64,000 nucleotides of DNA from contig JAVHKY010000030.1 of the NCBI GenBank assembly GCA_035079385.1, forward strand, positions 4,627,001 to 4,691,000, in the 5' to 3' direction. Below the pieces are notes generated by a model. That model was not told where the DNA came from. It was given only the letters and a program-made list of their open reading frames with translations, and did not search any database. This stretch comes from Aspidiotus rigidus. Lineage: Eukaryota > Arthropoda > Insecta > Hemiptera > Diaspididae. The translations under genes and the position numbers were made by a program. Positions within the stretch are counted from its first letter, which is position 1, and each line of letters starts with the position of its first letter. This document shows positions 11,664 through 24,158 of this stretch, one piece after another.

Positions 11664-13800
11664 TATCTCACTATCTCTTCTCCTTAGAATTTCAAATACT
11701 CGTGGAGACTGACTTCTCCATCTCCATCCTCCTTGGCTACTTCATCGAAATTATTGTAGATAGAGTCAAATCTTCCTCTTGTTCGTCTGGTGATACTTGC
11801 TTAGGCGCAACGGCAGTCATAATTTTCAGTTGAATGATGAAAGGTGATTTTTGTAATTTTTAAACCTCTTCGTTCTTTTAATTTGTATTAAGAGATTGAA
11901 TCGAGGAATTCGTTTGTTAGATGTTTCCCTGTTCCAAGCTGTTCTTTACTCGGAATAGTATCGGATGTCAGTTGTGCACTTGTTACGATCCATATCGCGT
12001 TTCAAGTCAAGTGCTAATCAAGCTAAGTGGATGGTATACATAAGTTTGACGTTTTTTTTTCCTGATCTATGCTCTTTCGAATATACACAAAAAAGCAATT
12101 TGAACTTCTTGTATTCATAAATGAATTTTGTCGAGAGAAAATATTAAAATTATTTGTGCGATAAAGCCGCAGCAAGAGGAAACTACGCCGTTCTGATTTT
12201 GTCGTCAATTTTCCACGTTGATGCTTATCAAAGAAATCAGGAATGAAGAGCATCTTTTAATTTTTGCAGGTAGATGTATTCTTTTTTGTCAATAAGGTTC
12301 ACCTGTGAAGTCTTGTTAGAATTAAACAAACTACTTGCTTCCTACAATTGTAAAACAAAAATTTAGCTATAACAATGCGAAAATCTTTCTAAAACAAGTT
12401 CCATCTTGTGAGTCTCGTCAGAAATTTTTTTTTTTACTTAGGTACTTGATTTGTTGAACATATTTTACCGTTGAGAGTATTATAAGTCCCATTCGAGTAA
12501 TCTTTACGCATAGGTACCTGTATACAATAGACTTGAATTAATATTCTAAAATTCGTACATTTTATCTGTCACTTAATACTGCAGGTTTGGAATATTCTTG
12601 TCGAATCTTTCGGCAGACGTGCGTTACCTCGTGGAACAAAATTTTGTAAAAATTTTTTCCAGTATACTGAATATTGGAGGAGTACTTTATCTTGATGATT
12701 TATTACCTCCCGTGTGATTAATCGTCTTCTCCGTCAGCCCAATGATGCTTTTCAAAATTTCAGGTCGTATCGTGTTACTGCTTGGCAGAACGTTAACCAG
12801 CTTACACGAAACAAATGATGCACTGTCCGAATTACAGCCCGGTGTACATGTATAGAATTTTAATTCGATTCCTTCTCTCCATCAGGTATTAGATATCAGT
12901 CTCGTGCTTTTTTTTTCTGTTGCTTCTTACCCCTAAACTCACCGATTATTCGAGGTAATTTGTGCGGAAAATATGTATTTAGGCTGTACAAAGCACATTA
13001 TTTCGCAACATTCCTTTCTCATTTTTGCCTTGCTATTTTTCTCTATTATCCTGTACTGAAATGTGGAATAAATGATTAGAAAATGTCGCGAAACTATCTT
13101 GCAAATTACATTTGCTCGATTACGGAACTCCACCCTCTCATGCAGAGCGAACGCTATATTTACTAGTATGCAGTATTTCTCTGCTATTTTGCGCGTATAC
13201 TCTATTGTATTACACGCTTCAGAGTATTTTTTTGTACCGAAAAAACGCCGTCAGCGAAATTTAAACGGAACAATGACGAAATATTTATTTAAAAAAGCAG
13301 AAGATCCAGCTTCACTCCGGTGCGGTATATAACTGATGAAGGTACTCGCGGATGAAAAATTAGACTTTACTACGAGGAGAAAAAAAAAAAATCTTGGTCA
13401 TAAATTTATGAAAATTCAGGTCTTCTACACGCTTTTGGCTGAGTGCCAATAAATATACTGCATTACGTAGTAATACAGGAGAATATAGAAATTTGAAACT
13501 AATTTTTTTTTTTTTTTTTTCACTTCTCTGCTGAGAGGTATCGATTCCCTGTGGATGAGAATGACTTTTACGGGTGAGTAACTCTCACATAACGTATTGG
13601 CTGTCATGTTGCTGAAAAGGTGCGCTATTCTGAACAAGTTTTAGGTACGGTACGCTCTACGAAAAAAAGGGAAGAATGAAATAGGAACATTTAGTAATCT
13701 CCTTACGTCGAAGTAGATAGATGAGAATGAATATCTGTCAGATTTTTTCAGTTTTAAATATTATTTTGGCTTCGCTCGTCTTTATAGTTTTGACGCGTGA
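11664..13800. other. unassigned intergenic DNA
   Basis: No gene was recognised. A run of T (about 20) lies near 13501-13520 and a short A run near 13380. Short frames on both strands are AT-rich noise. Confidence 0.4.
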
Positions 13801-14006
13801 GAAATCGTATTTTTCGGAAACCTAGTATACGATATATTGGGCCTTGTTAGTATAGGGCTAACAGTATACTACATATTAGACCTAGTATAATGAAGACTAA
13901 GGGTCGAAATTTTTTCAAGTCCTTAAACTAGGTCAAGGTCATTGATGATGTCGTAAAGCGTCGCATTACGTTACGCAGATTTCAGATCGATCCCCAGCCT
14001 AAAGAC
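13801..14006. repeat. dispersed repeat, inverted relative to a copy at 45.5 kb
   Basis: 13878-14006 aligns over its whole length with the reverse complement of 45471-45602. Shared phrases are GGTCGAAATTTTTTCAAGTCC, AGGTCAAGGTCATTGATGA, TTACGTTACGCA and a CCCAGCCTAAAGAC end. The upstream part at 13801-13877 carries GTATAGGGCTAACAGTATAC and a CCTAGTATAATGAAG phrase that links it to the tandem array at 6.5-6.9 kb. The repeat meets the 3' end of the PLE fragment at 13985-14720. Confidence 0.7.
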
Positions 14007-14720
14007 TTATCGTGTCAAAATCGTAATGGTCTTCATATTTTGGTAATTTCAATATTCTCTTAGGCCATTCTTCGCCAATATCTTCGCTCGAAATGGAGCA
14101 TAGGCATTGACGTGGTCCTGGAAGCGTGTTCCGAAGGCCCTCTTCCACTAACCAATGTAGATCACGGGGCAATCGAGGTACTTGAGGAAATAAACATCGC
14201 ATTCAGACAATGGAGGACGGGGTCTTTCCTGATGGACAGTAACCTACCGATTTGTAGTAGACTGGCTTCGCATTGACAATTTTAAGCGTTTTATTGATGT
14301 TGGTTCTGAGGGAAGCCTGGTAAGGGAGGCCGATAAGTTTCTTCCTCCTACTACCTTGCCTCATATCGAGCGAGGGAGTCGAAGTAGTGATCGTTTCGAG
14401 ATTAACCTTAATCACTATCTTCCTAATCATAGCGTCGAGTTCGATGTTGATCTGGTTCTCTTTGGGCAGATGTTTAATGATCAGGATTTCCTTGTTAAGT
14501 GCTGTGGAGATGAGAAGGAGCGAAGCCAGCCTGTGAATGAAGCCAATTTATAGGATAATGGACACAAAGATGAACCATGGGTAGTGAGATCGGTGGTAGT
14601 AGGTTTGCGACAGTTGTGCTCAATAGTGATCGTGAGACCAAGGAAGTTGAGAATCGCTCCACCAATTTCAATAGTGACTTCGATAGAAGGATAAAGTCAA
14701 ATGAAAATTATAAATTCAAA
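13985..14720 (-). pseudogene. Penelope-like element, RT C-terminus plus GIY-YIG nuclease, degraded
   Basis: Read on the minus strand, several frames in order match the second half of a PLE protein. First comes the end of the RT with the phrase FLGLTITIEHN and then RKPTTTDLTTHGSS...YKLASF (about 14690-14560), a standard PLE signature. Next is a linker ending GLPYQASLRTNINKTLKIV (about 14330-14265). Last is a GIY-YIG endonuclease core reading CPVIYIG followed by FGTRFQDHVNAYA (about 14150-14085). The order is right, but frame changes and stops separate the pieces (one open frame at 14203-14430, another at 13999-14202). The text differs from the PLE copies at 29.5 and 62 kb, so it is a separate PLE family or a much older copy. 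Confidence 0.75.
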
Positions 14721-14814
14721 TGATTATATTACAAAATCCACACTTTAAATACATAACGCGAGATTTTTCGACTGAAAAGTCATTTTCGAAGCGTAGAAAG
14801 AAGTGCGTCATGTA

Positions 14815-15003
14815 TTGTGGCGTATCGACGTGCGATAAGAGCGAGCAAGCCAAGACAGGAGTCGAGAAAAGACGAGAAGGATAAATTGCATAATTCAAAC
14901 GCCGTCTAGAACCTTGAGCAAATATCTGGAATAGCATCCGCAGGTATATAAGCCCGAGAAATAGCCGGAATAACGATCAGTATTGAGTGAGAAGTTGATG
15001 AGG
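14815..15003 (+). mobile_element. Gypsy-type LTR fragment (copy 2), possibly solo
   Basis: About 190 bases align with the start of the LTR at 49580-49950. Shared features are TGTGGCGTA near the start, GCGATAA, GAGAAAA-ACGAGAAGGAT, CGCCGTCTAGAA, AAATATCTG, and a TATA box in GGTATATAAGCCCG (TATATA at 14945-14950), then CGGAATAACGATCA. No internal Gypsy sequence follows and the later part of the LTR is not recognisable, so this is a truncated or strongly diverged solo LTR. The 73-codon minus frame across it is not a gene. Confidence 0.6.
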
Positions 15004-17251
15004 TTTTTTTCAAACACATAATATGACGTCTTCAACGTAGCGTCGCCATAGGGTAACAAAGGGGGAGGAGAGGGTGAGAAGACTGGAATATTTCTGATTC
15101 CATTCTTTCTATGAACACTTCAGGTATGGGTGATTCCAATGGGCAAAATTTATTACAGATTACCTATGTTCAAGTAAAAACAAATTAATAGAACTTATTT
15201 GCCCTCTTCAAATCTTTTCTTTCTCTTTAGCTACAATTCAGAGCTTTAAGTTGCCTGATTCATGAGCCACGGTCGAATAGAAACTTCGAGAAAAAAAAAG
15301 AGAACGGAAAACCTGATTTATTCTTCTCGAGAGTTTTCTGGAAAAACATCAATTGATTATTAATTACTTTTCAGTTCTACGATACACTCAATTTAAATGC
15401 GAGTGCGAAAATTAATGTTTGTTCGTGGAAGTATTGAGTCAAATTCTGTGTGAATAAAATGTGCACGTATAGCTTTTAATAGAAACTCGAAGACTAATTA
15501 ACTCTTTGGAAATCGTGCGCACGACCAAAAACAATGTCGAATGCCAGTAGGACTTGGTTCTAACGAACAATTTCGCTCTTTTTTGCCCTCAAAACAATTC
15601 ATCGTCCCGGTTATTTTACCTGTTTCAAAAACTGGTAGTATTTGCTGGAAAGGATACGCGTAGTTTCTCGTCATGACGGTGCGTAGGTCATTCGTGATAA
15701 TTTGGATGCACAATAATCAAAGTTTACAGTTTTAGTAGTGGGCAAAATGTATCCTTTTTGGTTAATTCTCGACTACGCATATTTTGTTGCCATCGTATTC
15801 GAGTTTTGGAATCTTCCTAGGTTATGCAAATAAATAGACGCAAGATTCGATAACAATGTTCTGCGGAAAAATTCATGAGACGAAGAATATAGCAGAAGGA
15901 AAAATTAAATGAAGATTGGTCAGAAAGTTACCTCGTTTGAAATGGCTCGCAGTTTTCATTACCGTGCTCACGGTAAGGGTATTCTGTAATTTAAGAAATT
16001 CTCTTCATTATTTGAAGAATGTGGGTTGCGCTGTTGAACTATACCTTCTCGAGCTCTGTAACTCGTTGAAATTTTTTGGCCATCTGACTATGGTAAGCCT
16101 ATATGGGAATTAAGAACGCCGTAAATGTACCTCCGCTCTTTTCAGGAATGATAGTGGGATGTGTTAATTTTCGAGGTTTGACTATTCCAATTACGCTTGA
16201 ATATTCACAAGGCATTCTTCGTGTCCAGTTTTCCTTTAAAGAGTTCAAAATTTTTCAGCCATCGTTAAAAGACTCAACACTTATTCTTTTCTTGCAAATT
16301 TCTATTATTTATGGCCATGACTAGCCTATTTTGTGGGTTTTCAAGCTCTGGCAAATTTGACAAATCTAATGAGCTTCCTTTGATTTCAAACGAACACAGG
16401 AAAATGAAAAATACTTCTGACCCGAAATATAATAATGGATGAGGTTCGAAAACTCATATTATAGACCACATAATACGATGCCTATTGTTAGGAGTAATTT
16501 TTCCATCTAATTCTCATGATGTCACGATAGTGAATAATATCAATTTGAAAAATGGAGAGAAATAAAGATTGAACAGGTATTTGCGTGCCTGCTTTCCATA
16601 ATTAATGTGTGTTATTAATTTGACCGTGCAGAAATTCAGAACTTTTTGATGAATTGTAATTTGATGAGAATGAACTTCTAGATAATATTTTGAAAAGTAG
16701 AGGCGAATTATCAACTCATGACGTGTGCCGGAAAAAATAATATTTAATATCGATTCGTAAATGTAACCACCCTTTTCTGTACTTTTTTGATGTATGTAAT
16801 TTACTCGATTCGTGGTTGATATTTCGTGACTTTCTCTTTCGATGTCAGTCAGTGGAGGCCTTAAACGTATAGCTATCGGCATGAAGGTCGTAGATGTCAC
16901 TCGAAAATTTCTCGATTATAATTGTTGGAGTATTAAAAAATTTGAGCGCGAGATGTTTCATTATCCTTCAAGCCCTACCAAGAACTTTTCGCATTCGAGT
17001 GCCTGTGAAAATATTTGGTCCTCATCAAATTCTAGACTGCTCTCTCAATCCATATTCGTGATTTATATTTTCATTACTCGTGATTTTGCTGAAACTCCCA
17101 TGTTCGATTCCAATTCTAATGACTGTACTTACTAACTCTTTCTCCTCCAATCGCCCTACCCCATTTCAGTGGTTGTAGACCTCGAGATTATTATTTCCAA
17201 AATATCTCCTGTCAGTTTTCTACTGGTCCCTTATGGTTTGCTGACACCTTG
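15004..17251. other. unassigned intergenic DNA
   Basis: No gene or repeat family was identified. Frames such as 16514-16900 (minus, 128 codons) and 16842-17135 (plus, 97 codons) overlap in opposite directions and have no recognised motif. Confidence 0.4.
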
Positions 17252-17335
17252 GTCGCGAGATTATGGTGCGATCGCTTTGTCCACAAGAAGTCACTGGTTC
17301 AAATTCAAGCAGAAGTTCGTGCGTTTTTTGTTGTT
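17252..17335 (+). mobile_element. candidate tRNA-derived SINE head (copy 2)
   Basis: The segment contains ATGGTGCGATCGCTTTGTCC, then TGGTTCAAATTCA at 17295-17307 close to a B box, then GTGCGTTTTT at 17319-17328 followed by a (TTG)n stretch. The arrangement mirrors 11573-11663. The overlapping 153-codon plus frame at 17249-17710 starts inside this unit and is judged non-coding. Confidence 0.4.
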
Positions 17336-20300
17336 GTTGCATATTCCTCCCCTCTCCTTGGTAATTACTTCGACCTAATTATTGAGGTTACTCGATCACT
17401 TACGAAAAAAGTCATGCTACCCCAATTACAAGTATTTCCCTCGCCAAAATTTAATTTACATCATCACCTTCTTTTGCACAGCCGAGAACTTTTGATTGAT
17501 TTTCTGTGCGTACGAGTTCGTACCCTTGCTGTAAAATATACGTTCAAACATTTTGGAATTCTGGTGACATTGTTGGAAATTATTGCTGAAAAATTCTCTT
17601 CGACAATATCCAAGAGAATTTCATATTCCTCTGTAGCTATATATGTTTGTGTATCACAAACGAGGAAGAGGTGCACACTAACGCACAATGGCTCGTCGTC
17701 AATATTGTAAGGAAACTTGTTCTGACAAACGCGATGGACAAAAATAAATGGTATACGGGATGTCGACTGAAATTAACCGACACCCTATTTTTGGCCCTAA
17801 ACTCCTGTGTAAACTATAAACGTTACAAGCGACGTAATTAATGAGACGATGTTCGGTCGAATTTAGGTAACCGCCCGCCCTGGTACTCTCTCGTGCCACT
17901 TTAGAATGGTGAAAATGTGCACTAGAATAAAATGATAATGGCCCGCCGCAATTTCAGCGACGGGAAAACTCGCGTACCGGTATCTCAAATTATATTATAC
18001 AGAAAAATACTTACGAAAAAGTGACGAAAAAACGAGGAAGAGGTGACACATTCCAAAACAAAAACCTTTCTTCTAAGTTATTTTTATCAACAAAGCTGAT
18101 TAAAAAAGAAACAAGGATAAAAGAGAAATTGGATTTATTTTCCGATGAAATAATATTATCGTAAGATACTGAAGGCGATGAAAATTGGTTCAAATTCCTC
18201 GTAGCTGGGCCTGTATCGAGAAGAAATCTTATCCTAAATAAGCCTTTAAAATATTTGCCAATAAGTTGCTAGGCCCTGTATAATTTTCCCATCGAAGAGA
18301 GTATTGTTCGCAGGTTTAAAATTTGAATTTATAACCTCGGGTCTCGAATCTTGTAGCTATATTTAGTCTTTAATATAGGGTCGGGCGGGAATTAATTACG
18401 TTAAAAATGTCATCATTTCTTCCTCATACTACAACTCAATAAGGATCATCTATCTGGTTGCTTTATCCTTGAAATCCAAAATCTGTTTGTGAAAATGAAG
18501 AGTTGAAGAACTGCAGGAATTGAAGTATTTTATTTTCGAAATTTTATTCAAGATTCTTAATGTACGTATTAACCTATTTTGGTGCGATATTAGATAGGAT
18601 TTGGTAATTTGTGTAGCTTATTCAGTGTTTGAGGTTGTCTATCGATCAATTCCCATTGAGTACAAAACTCATTTTCAAATACAAAAATGCAACATAATAT
18701 TCTACTACTGATTAGGATGTAGAGAGATGAGTATAGTGTTCATCTATAATCGAAGTACATTATATCATTTTACCTTCAGTTCTTGTTGAGCTGGTCTTCA
18801 TCATACTACTGTACTTTGAAGGGTTCAGCTCTTGTATGGAACCATTTTAATGAATATTATTGTCTCGTATCTCATTCATTAGGTACCTGATGTGGCTATG
18901 CACGATGACGAGAGTCTTATGCACCAAAATACTGGTATGTGCCAATATTTAATAGTGTTGGAAATACATTTTAAATTCTTTTGTGGATGATTTGTGAGCA
19001 GAAGTTGGTAGTTTTATGGTTGTAACGTGATGAATTGAAATGTTGCGGCAGTGACACTCCTAGTATCTTGATTGGCATATATACAAGTCTGACATTCTTT
19101 AGTACAGTGTTATCATGTCTTATATCTGACAGAGGCGCCGAGCAAGTATGTACTATTTCAGTTAAATTTTGACAACACACTAAAAATCAGGGCCCCCTTT
19201 GTTCATGTTTTATGAGACGGAAATTGAATGTAATAAATTTAGCACTTTTGCGGAGAATCAGTGCAAGTGGTTCAAGTTTGGGAGCTGATGATAGTAAAAT
19301 TGTGAAGATATTATGTATCAGTCTTTTTTGTTTACGTTGAAACTTCCTGAATGCACTTTCAGATGACGGTCCGTTATCATCTCTTATTGAATTCTCCCTT
19401 GAACCTCCCCTATTACGTCATTTGTCTCGTTTCTCAAGATTGCACAATCCTGTTGTTGCTCTTCCATCTTTGTACCGTTCAGCCTCTTCTCATTGACCTG
19501 TACATTGTTTTTACATGTTACTCTACCCGTAAGGTTGTACAATCATGAAAATAACCTTGAGAAATATCAGACTGAGTATTAACTTATCACATTGTTCAGA
19601 TATATCATCTTCCTCATCACGCGTAAAAGCAACGGTTTTGATCTGTTCTTGGATTTGTCCTGTATTTACCGTCAAATTCATTCATGGCAGTTCAAACAAC
19701 ATACAAACAAAATTGTTTTTGCTTGTATTACCTAAGATATAGATATGTTTGTATCGAGTCGGCCATATGCTCATGAGGTATCAATGGCCGAGTTGAAAGC
19801 AAAAATTTACAAAACAAATTCTTGTAAACACAATGGACCGAATTCCTTGTTATAAACAGCAAAAGTTTCTAAAATATTTCCATCGATTATAATGGTTCCC
19901 AGAAAAAATACATATGCAGTAAGAACCATCATATTATTAATTGAAGCATAACAAGCCTGGAAAGCATTCAAGAAGTATGTAATTTTATTAGTTTTTCAGC
20001 AACCAATGCTTACTGCGGAGTCATTTTTGATAATTTTTACAGGCAGTATTACATAATTTGTGAGACGTAATACGTCTCTACGCCAATATCATTTTCAAAA
20101 AGTACCCTCAATCTTCCTAGGGCTTGCTGTCATCTTCAAAGTACTACTCACATTGCTTGAGGTCACCTCCTTCAACATATCATCAATCCCCATGTTGTTG
20201 TGTAAATGAATATTTTTTAGTGCATTTATGGTTATTGTTTTTAGTTTTTTAATCAAGAAAGAAGTGAATTTGAACATGAAGAATATTTTATATTCGTACA

Positions 20301-21097
20301 TATCTGTGCATTTCCCTGGTGTAACACTGAATGAGTCTAACTACGGATCTTCCTATCACCCATTTTTAAAGCTCTCATATCTCTCCTTATAGAGCACCTA
20401 GATCTTCGATATTTTTTTTTGTCAAATTTGTCTTTGCACGTAGTGTGACAATGGCTTGTTTTTGATAAAATTTGAAACAAATAAGTCGAGAAATTACACA
20501 AATTTGTGTGCATATTTTTGCGTGTATAAAGAAAATATCAGTGCCCGTCGTGTCGCGTTGCTGTCACAGTACCTTTGTAACTCCTCCCACCTTGCATTGC
20601 TAATCTTATACTGGGCTCCATGGTGCAGTGCAGTGTTTCACAATGGGTTGCGATGTTACATGGTACATAATCTTATGGCTGTGTGTTGTCGTGTTAGTTT
20701 TCTGGAGTGATATAAATGTTGATATAGATGTCATGTTTTGTAATTTTTTTTGTTTTATTACATGTTATTCTTTGAGATATGTCATCAGCAGCCATTAAAA
20801 AAGAAAAAATTGATGAAAACGCCTTATTGTCAACTTTTATTTTTGTATAATAAATTTCTCTTTTTCTTCGAAAAAATTCCAAGACAATGATAGCATGACT
20901 GGAATACAGACAAGTTACATAATTGTTACTAGTAGATAATTTTTGATGATGATGCAGTTACTTTTTAAACCAACTTGAGCGTTTCTTTCTTTTTAGTGCA
21001 ATTAATGGTAATTTATTAACAGAAATTGTTTCAAGACACAATGTTTGCACACATACATTCCAACTGAAAATAATTCAAATAAAATATTTAAAGAAGA
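17336..21097. other. unassigned intergenic DNA
   Basis: No gene was recognised in 3.8 kb. The only open frame above 100 codons (17249-17710) runs out of the SINE-like unit and has no domain. The base composition becomes strongly AT-rich from about 18.5 kb onward. Confidence 0.4.
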
Positions 21098-21100
21098 AAA

Positions 21101-21365
21101 AAATTGGTGTTGCCGACAAAGTTGATCATTTATAAGTGAACTAAAAAGGGAATACAAGTGTTTGAATTGAAAAAACTTTAGTTACTAATGAAATATTGAA
21201 AAATTCTGTAATCTAACATTCATTATTATGTAAAATCTCAGATTAAAAAATTTTTTAGTAGGTACTTGGTTTAGTAAGTTGGGTTTTTTCAATTAAAACT
21301 CTTGTTTTTTTCTCTTTAGTTCACTTATAATAAATCAACTTTGTCTGCAACACCAATAGTTTTTT
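21101..21365. mobile_element. MITE with about 90-bp terminal inverted repeats
   Basis: 21101-21192 pairs with about 21268-21365. The ends read ATTGGTGTTGCCGACAAAGT and, inverted at the right, ATTGGTGTTGCAGACAAAGT. The arms continue through a shared TATAAGTGAACTAAA block and a TTGAATTGAAAAAAC-like block. The centre is AT-rich with no coding potential. No target duplication could be defined because both flanks are A/T runs. Confidence 0.8.
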
Positions 21366-23376
21366 AATTTGCATACAACTTATAAGTCTGCTTTTGCTAC
21401 AAAAAAAAAAAAAAACTTTGCAAACTATCAAGAACCTGAAAAGATGATTTCACAACTTCTTTTATGTGTAAGTAGTTACACTGTAGAAGTTGCAAAATTT
21501 TTGTTACAATTTTAAAATTGAAATTTCTATGTATGTGATGATATTTGCTTGAATATAATTTTTTTTTTTCCAAATGACTATTATGTTTTGCTTTTAATGT
21601 AGGCACTAGTTATAGATTTGAGTTTTATCAACTCACTCAATTAATTTCTGTCAAAATAATATGACAGAATTCAAACATTGTTGTGAAATTCCTTATAATC
21701 TATGCACTGAAACATTATTATCCACACAAGTTTTGCTTCTTTCATTTGTAGCTGTGGAGCATAACTCGCTTGGGATCTTTAAATGATTCAGTAGTTATGT
21801 GTACCTATTCATTGATTCCTTACCAATTTATTGTGAAATTAGGTAGGCGATGATACTTTTTTTTTTTTCTTCTTCAATTTACTGATGCGTACTATCATTT
21901 CCCGTGGCCTCGCACTCACCAAAAATTACTTTATTTGTCCCGGCTGAGTATTAATTCTCAAATAGTTTTGGCGCACTTACTGCGAAATTAAAACTTTCGT
22001 TTTTTTCTTTTTGGCTGTGTGCTTCAGAAAGTACATTACCTTTAATATTCTACTCTTTGGTCTCCTAAAGAAGTTTTAAGTCCGTTGAAAATTTTCAATC
22101 AGTTGTCTCACTTCCTACCCTGAGGTTTTCAACTTTCCTCGTCTAACCGCTCGAGAAATGATTTTTTCCCTGTGTTTGGTTTCAAGTTTTTCACTTGTTG
22201 GATATCTCTTGTGTTTAAAAAAGTCACTAAAAGCCGTCTCTCGTTTTTTAAAGCACCGTACTCTTTCAATCCATAGGTTACAATATATGAATAATAAATA
22301 AGCTTATTTCTCGCTTTCTCGACTTCCTCTCTATAAAATTTTCAACGTGGAACCTCGTTCCTTAGTGTGTATGTCTATAATGACACTTTAAATCACAATG
22401 TGGAGGCGGTAGCGACTTTTTCGAGTATTAGAAGACGTATATTATTGTTATAAATGGAAGCATTATGCGGTGAGCATCAGTTCTTTGAGAAACTCATTTA
22501 TCATTTTATGAATAATTGTCCGAATGATAAAATTATTTTTTCGTCTTCTTTCGACCATTTTATTTGTCGTCTCTGAAAATTGAAAGTTATATGTGCAGAA
22601 ATTTCTCCAATATGCGCAGACAGAGAAGAAAAATTTTATATTGTTTCATAATGTTTGAGACTATTTTTACTCTCGAAACAAGTTTCCTAAGCTTCAATGC
22701 CACAATTCCCCACAAAACCACCTGAGTATTGATTGCCAAGGATGAGTGGGGGGAGCATCTTCGTTTATCAGTTATCCAAAGTTGTACACTGACTATAGAG
22801 TAGATAATGACGGTTACGAGTTCGGTTACAATATGGTAAAATGCAGGATAAGACAGGATTGAGTGAGTCGATACGGCCAAGTCTTGGCCTGCTCTCAGTT
22901 TAGCGAGGGGGTCTCTTACGCCCAAAGACATTCCTATCGGTTACGCAAGGCATGATTGTGGAGTTTGTTGAAAGGTTGATTTTTACATAGAACGTCGAGA
23001 TAGACTATCGATTAGTCTGATGAAATCGACGAGCAAAGTACGGAGGTACTAGGAGAATTCGTGTGCTCTAAAACTTGGATTAAAAGAGAACTGCTGCGTC
23101 GTTCATATTGAGCGAGGAGAGGATTACGAGGATGAGATGAATGACAAAGTTGGTGGAATGTAGGAGTCAATAATGGAATTCAGAAATGAAGGCGAGTTTA
23201 TGCAAAGTTGGTGTGAAGGACCCTAAGTGCGATTGCGTCCCTAGAAAACAAGAAGTTTAAATATTTACTATTGTTTCCGATGGAGAAAATTGTGACTTCT
23301 AGCTGTCCCAGAGGTTAGTTGTTACAGATTATGCCTCAACAAAGAGATTTTCAGGGAACAATTTTTGACATATATT
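21366..23376. other. unassigned intergenic DNA
   Basis: No feature was recognised with confidence. A 114-codon minus frame at 22587-22931 has a hydrophobic stretch in its middle but no known motif, no evident splice partners and no promoter that I can see. Confidence 0.4.
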
Positions 23377-24093
23377 TCAGAAGCAGATATGCGCTACAAC
23401 ATTGTAAAATGCTCTTGAAAAATTGTATTTGTAAACAAAAAATGACTTATCGCCTCCAACCCCTCGTGACAAATTGACTATTTTACCATCGACGCAGATG
23501 TCTCCGACGTCTTTTGCTGTATCAAGAATTTCGCATTCGCATTCTAAAAAATGTTTCCACATAAAATCTATGCGTTCGTGTTTATATTCTACTCTTCGCT
23601 GCCCAATTTTTCCGTCTTTTATTGGGATGTCAATGGACCAATTTTGAAAGAACTCGTGACTACTTATTTGTACAGGGTCTATTACTGGTCCAACTATATT
23701 TGGATTCGTCGAACAGAGTGGATCATCCGCTCTGAAGAAGCGGAGGTAGAGCCATGTATTCAAGCGCGGTCTGTACCGATCTGGATTGTGAAATTCTCCA
23801 AGTTACGAAGATAGATGACGTGTTGCAGGCTTATTACTCTAACGATTTTACTCACCAAATCCCAATAATTGCTCAGCTTCTTCTTCAGAGTCAGTCGACA
23901 CACAATATTTTTCTTTTTTTACCATTTCTTTTATTTCATTCGCGGAGAATGTCCTTGTAGGTACCGTTCGCGGTGTCGATGAAGATGTTAGTTCCAATAA
24001 ACATTGAACTTCATTAGTTGGAGTCATACCAGTGCTGAGAGAATAATTTAATAGCGTAAGAAGCAAGAAGTTATAGTTAGAATTAGAACTCAT
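23377..24093 (-). CDS. two-exon gene, unknown 213-residue protein
   Basis: Two minus-strand open frames join through a short intron into a 213-codon frame. Exon 1 coding is 24093-23856, the intron is 23855-23781 (75 bases), and exon 2 is 23780-23377 ending in TGA. The donor is a consensus GTGAGT and the acceptor is TTTCACAATCCAG; the phases match, with one base of a codon in exon 1 and two in exon 2. A second in-phase acceptor (TTCTTCAGAG) further into exon 2 would remove about 17 residues. The N-terminal half is Ser/Thr-rich with an acidic cluster (STDSEEEAEQLL, about residues 66-77) preceded by a basic run. The C-terminal half holds Trp/Phe-rich text and a Cys pair in ECECE. There is no signal peptide or membrane segment that I trust. 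I do not recognise the family. The exact fit of frame and splice sites argues for a real or recently real gene. Confidence 0.5.
23781..23855 (-). other. intron of the 23.4-24.1 kb gene
   Basis: This 75-base GT-AG intron has a full-consensus GTGAGT donor, a branch-like CGTAAC about 20 bases before the acceptor, and a TTTCACAATCCAG acceptor. The size is typical of short insect introns. It is inferred from phase and consensus only, without transcript evidence. Confidence 0.5.
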
Positions 24094-24158
24094 TTCAATC
24101 AAGCAGAGTTCTGTGGAAAGAAAAAATTGATGAAAGACAGAACATAGAGAGCACCTGA

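Noticed and set aside
17249..17710. 153-codon plus-strand open frame
   Set aside because: It begins inside a tRNA-like repeat, has no recognisable domain, and lacks splice or promoter context; a chance frame in a SINE-derived region.
22587..22931. 114-codon minus-strand frame with a hydrophobic stretch
   Set aside because: The hydrophobic part might be a membrane segment, but there is no start context, no splice partner and no family match that I know.
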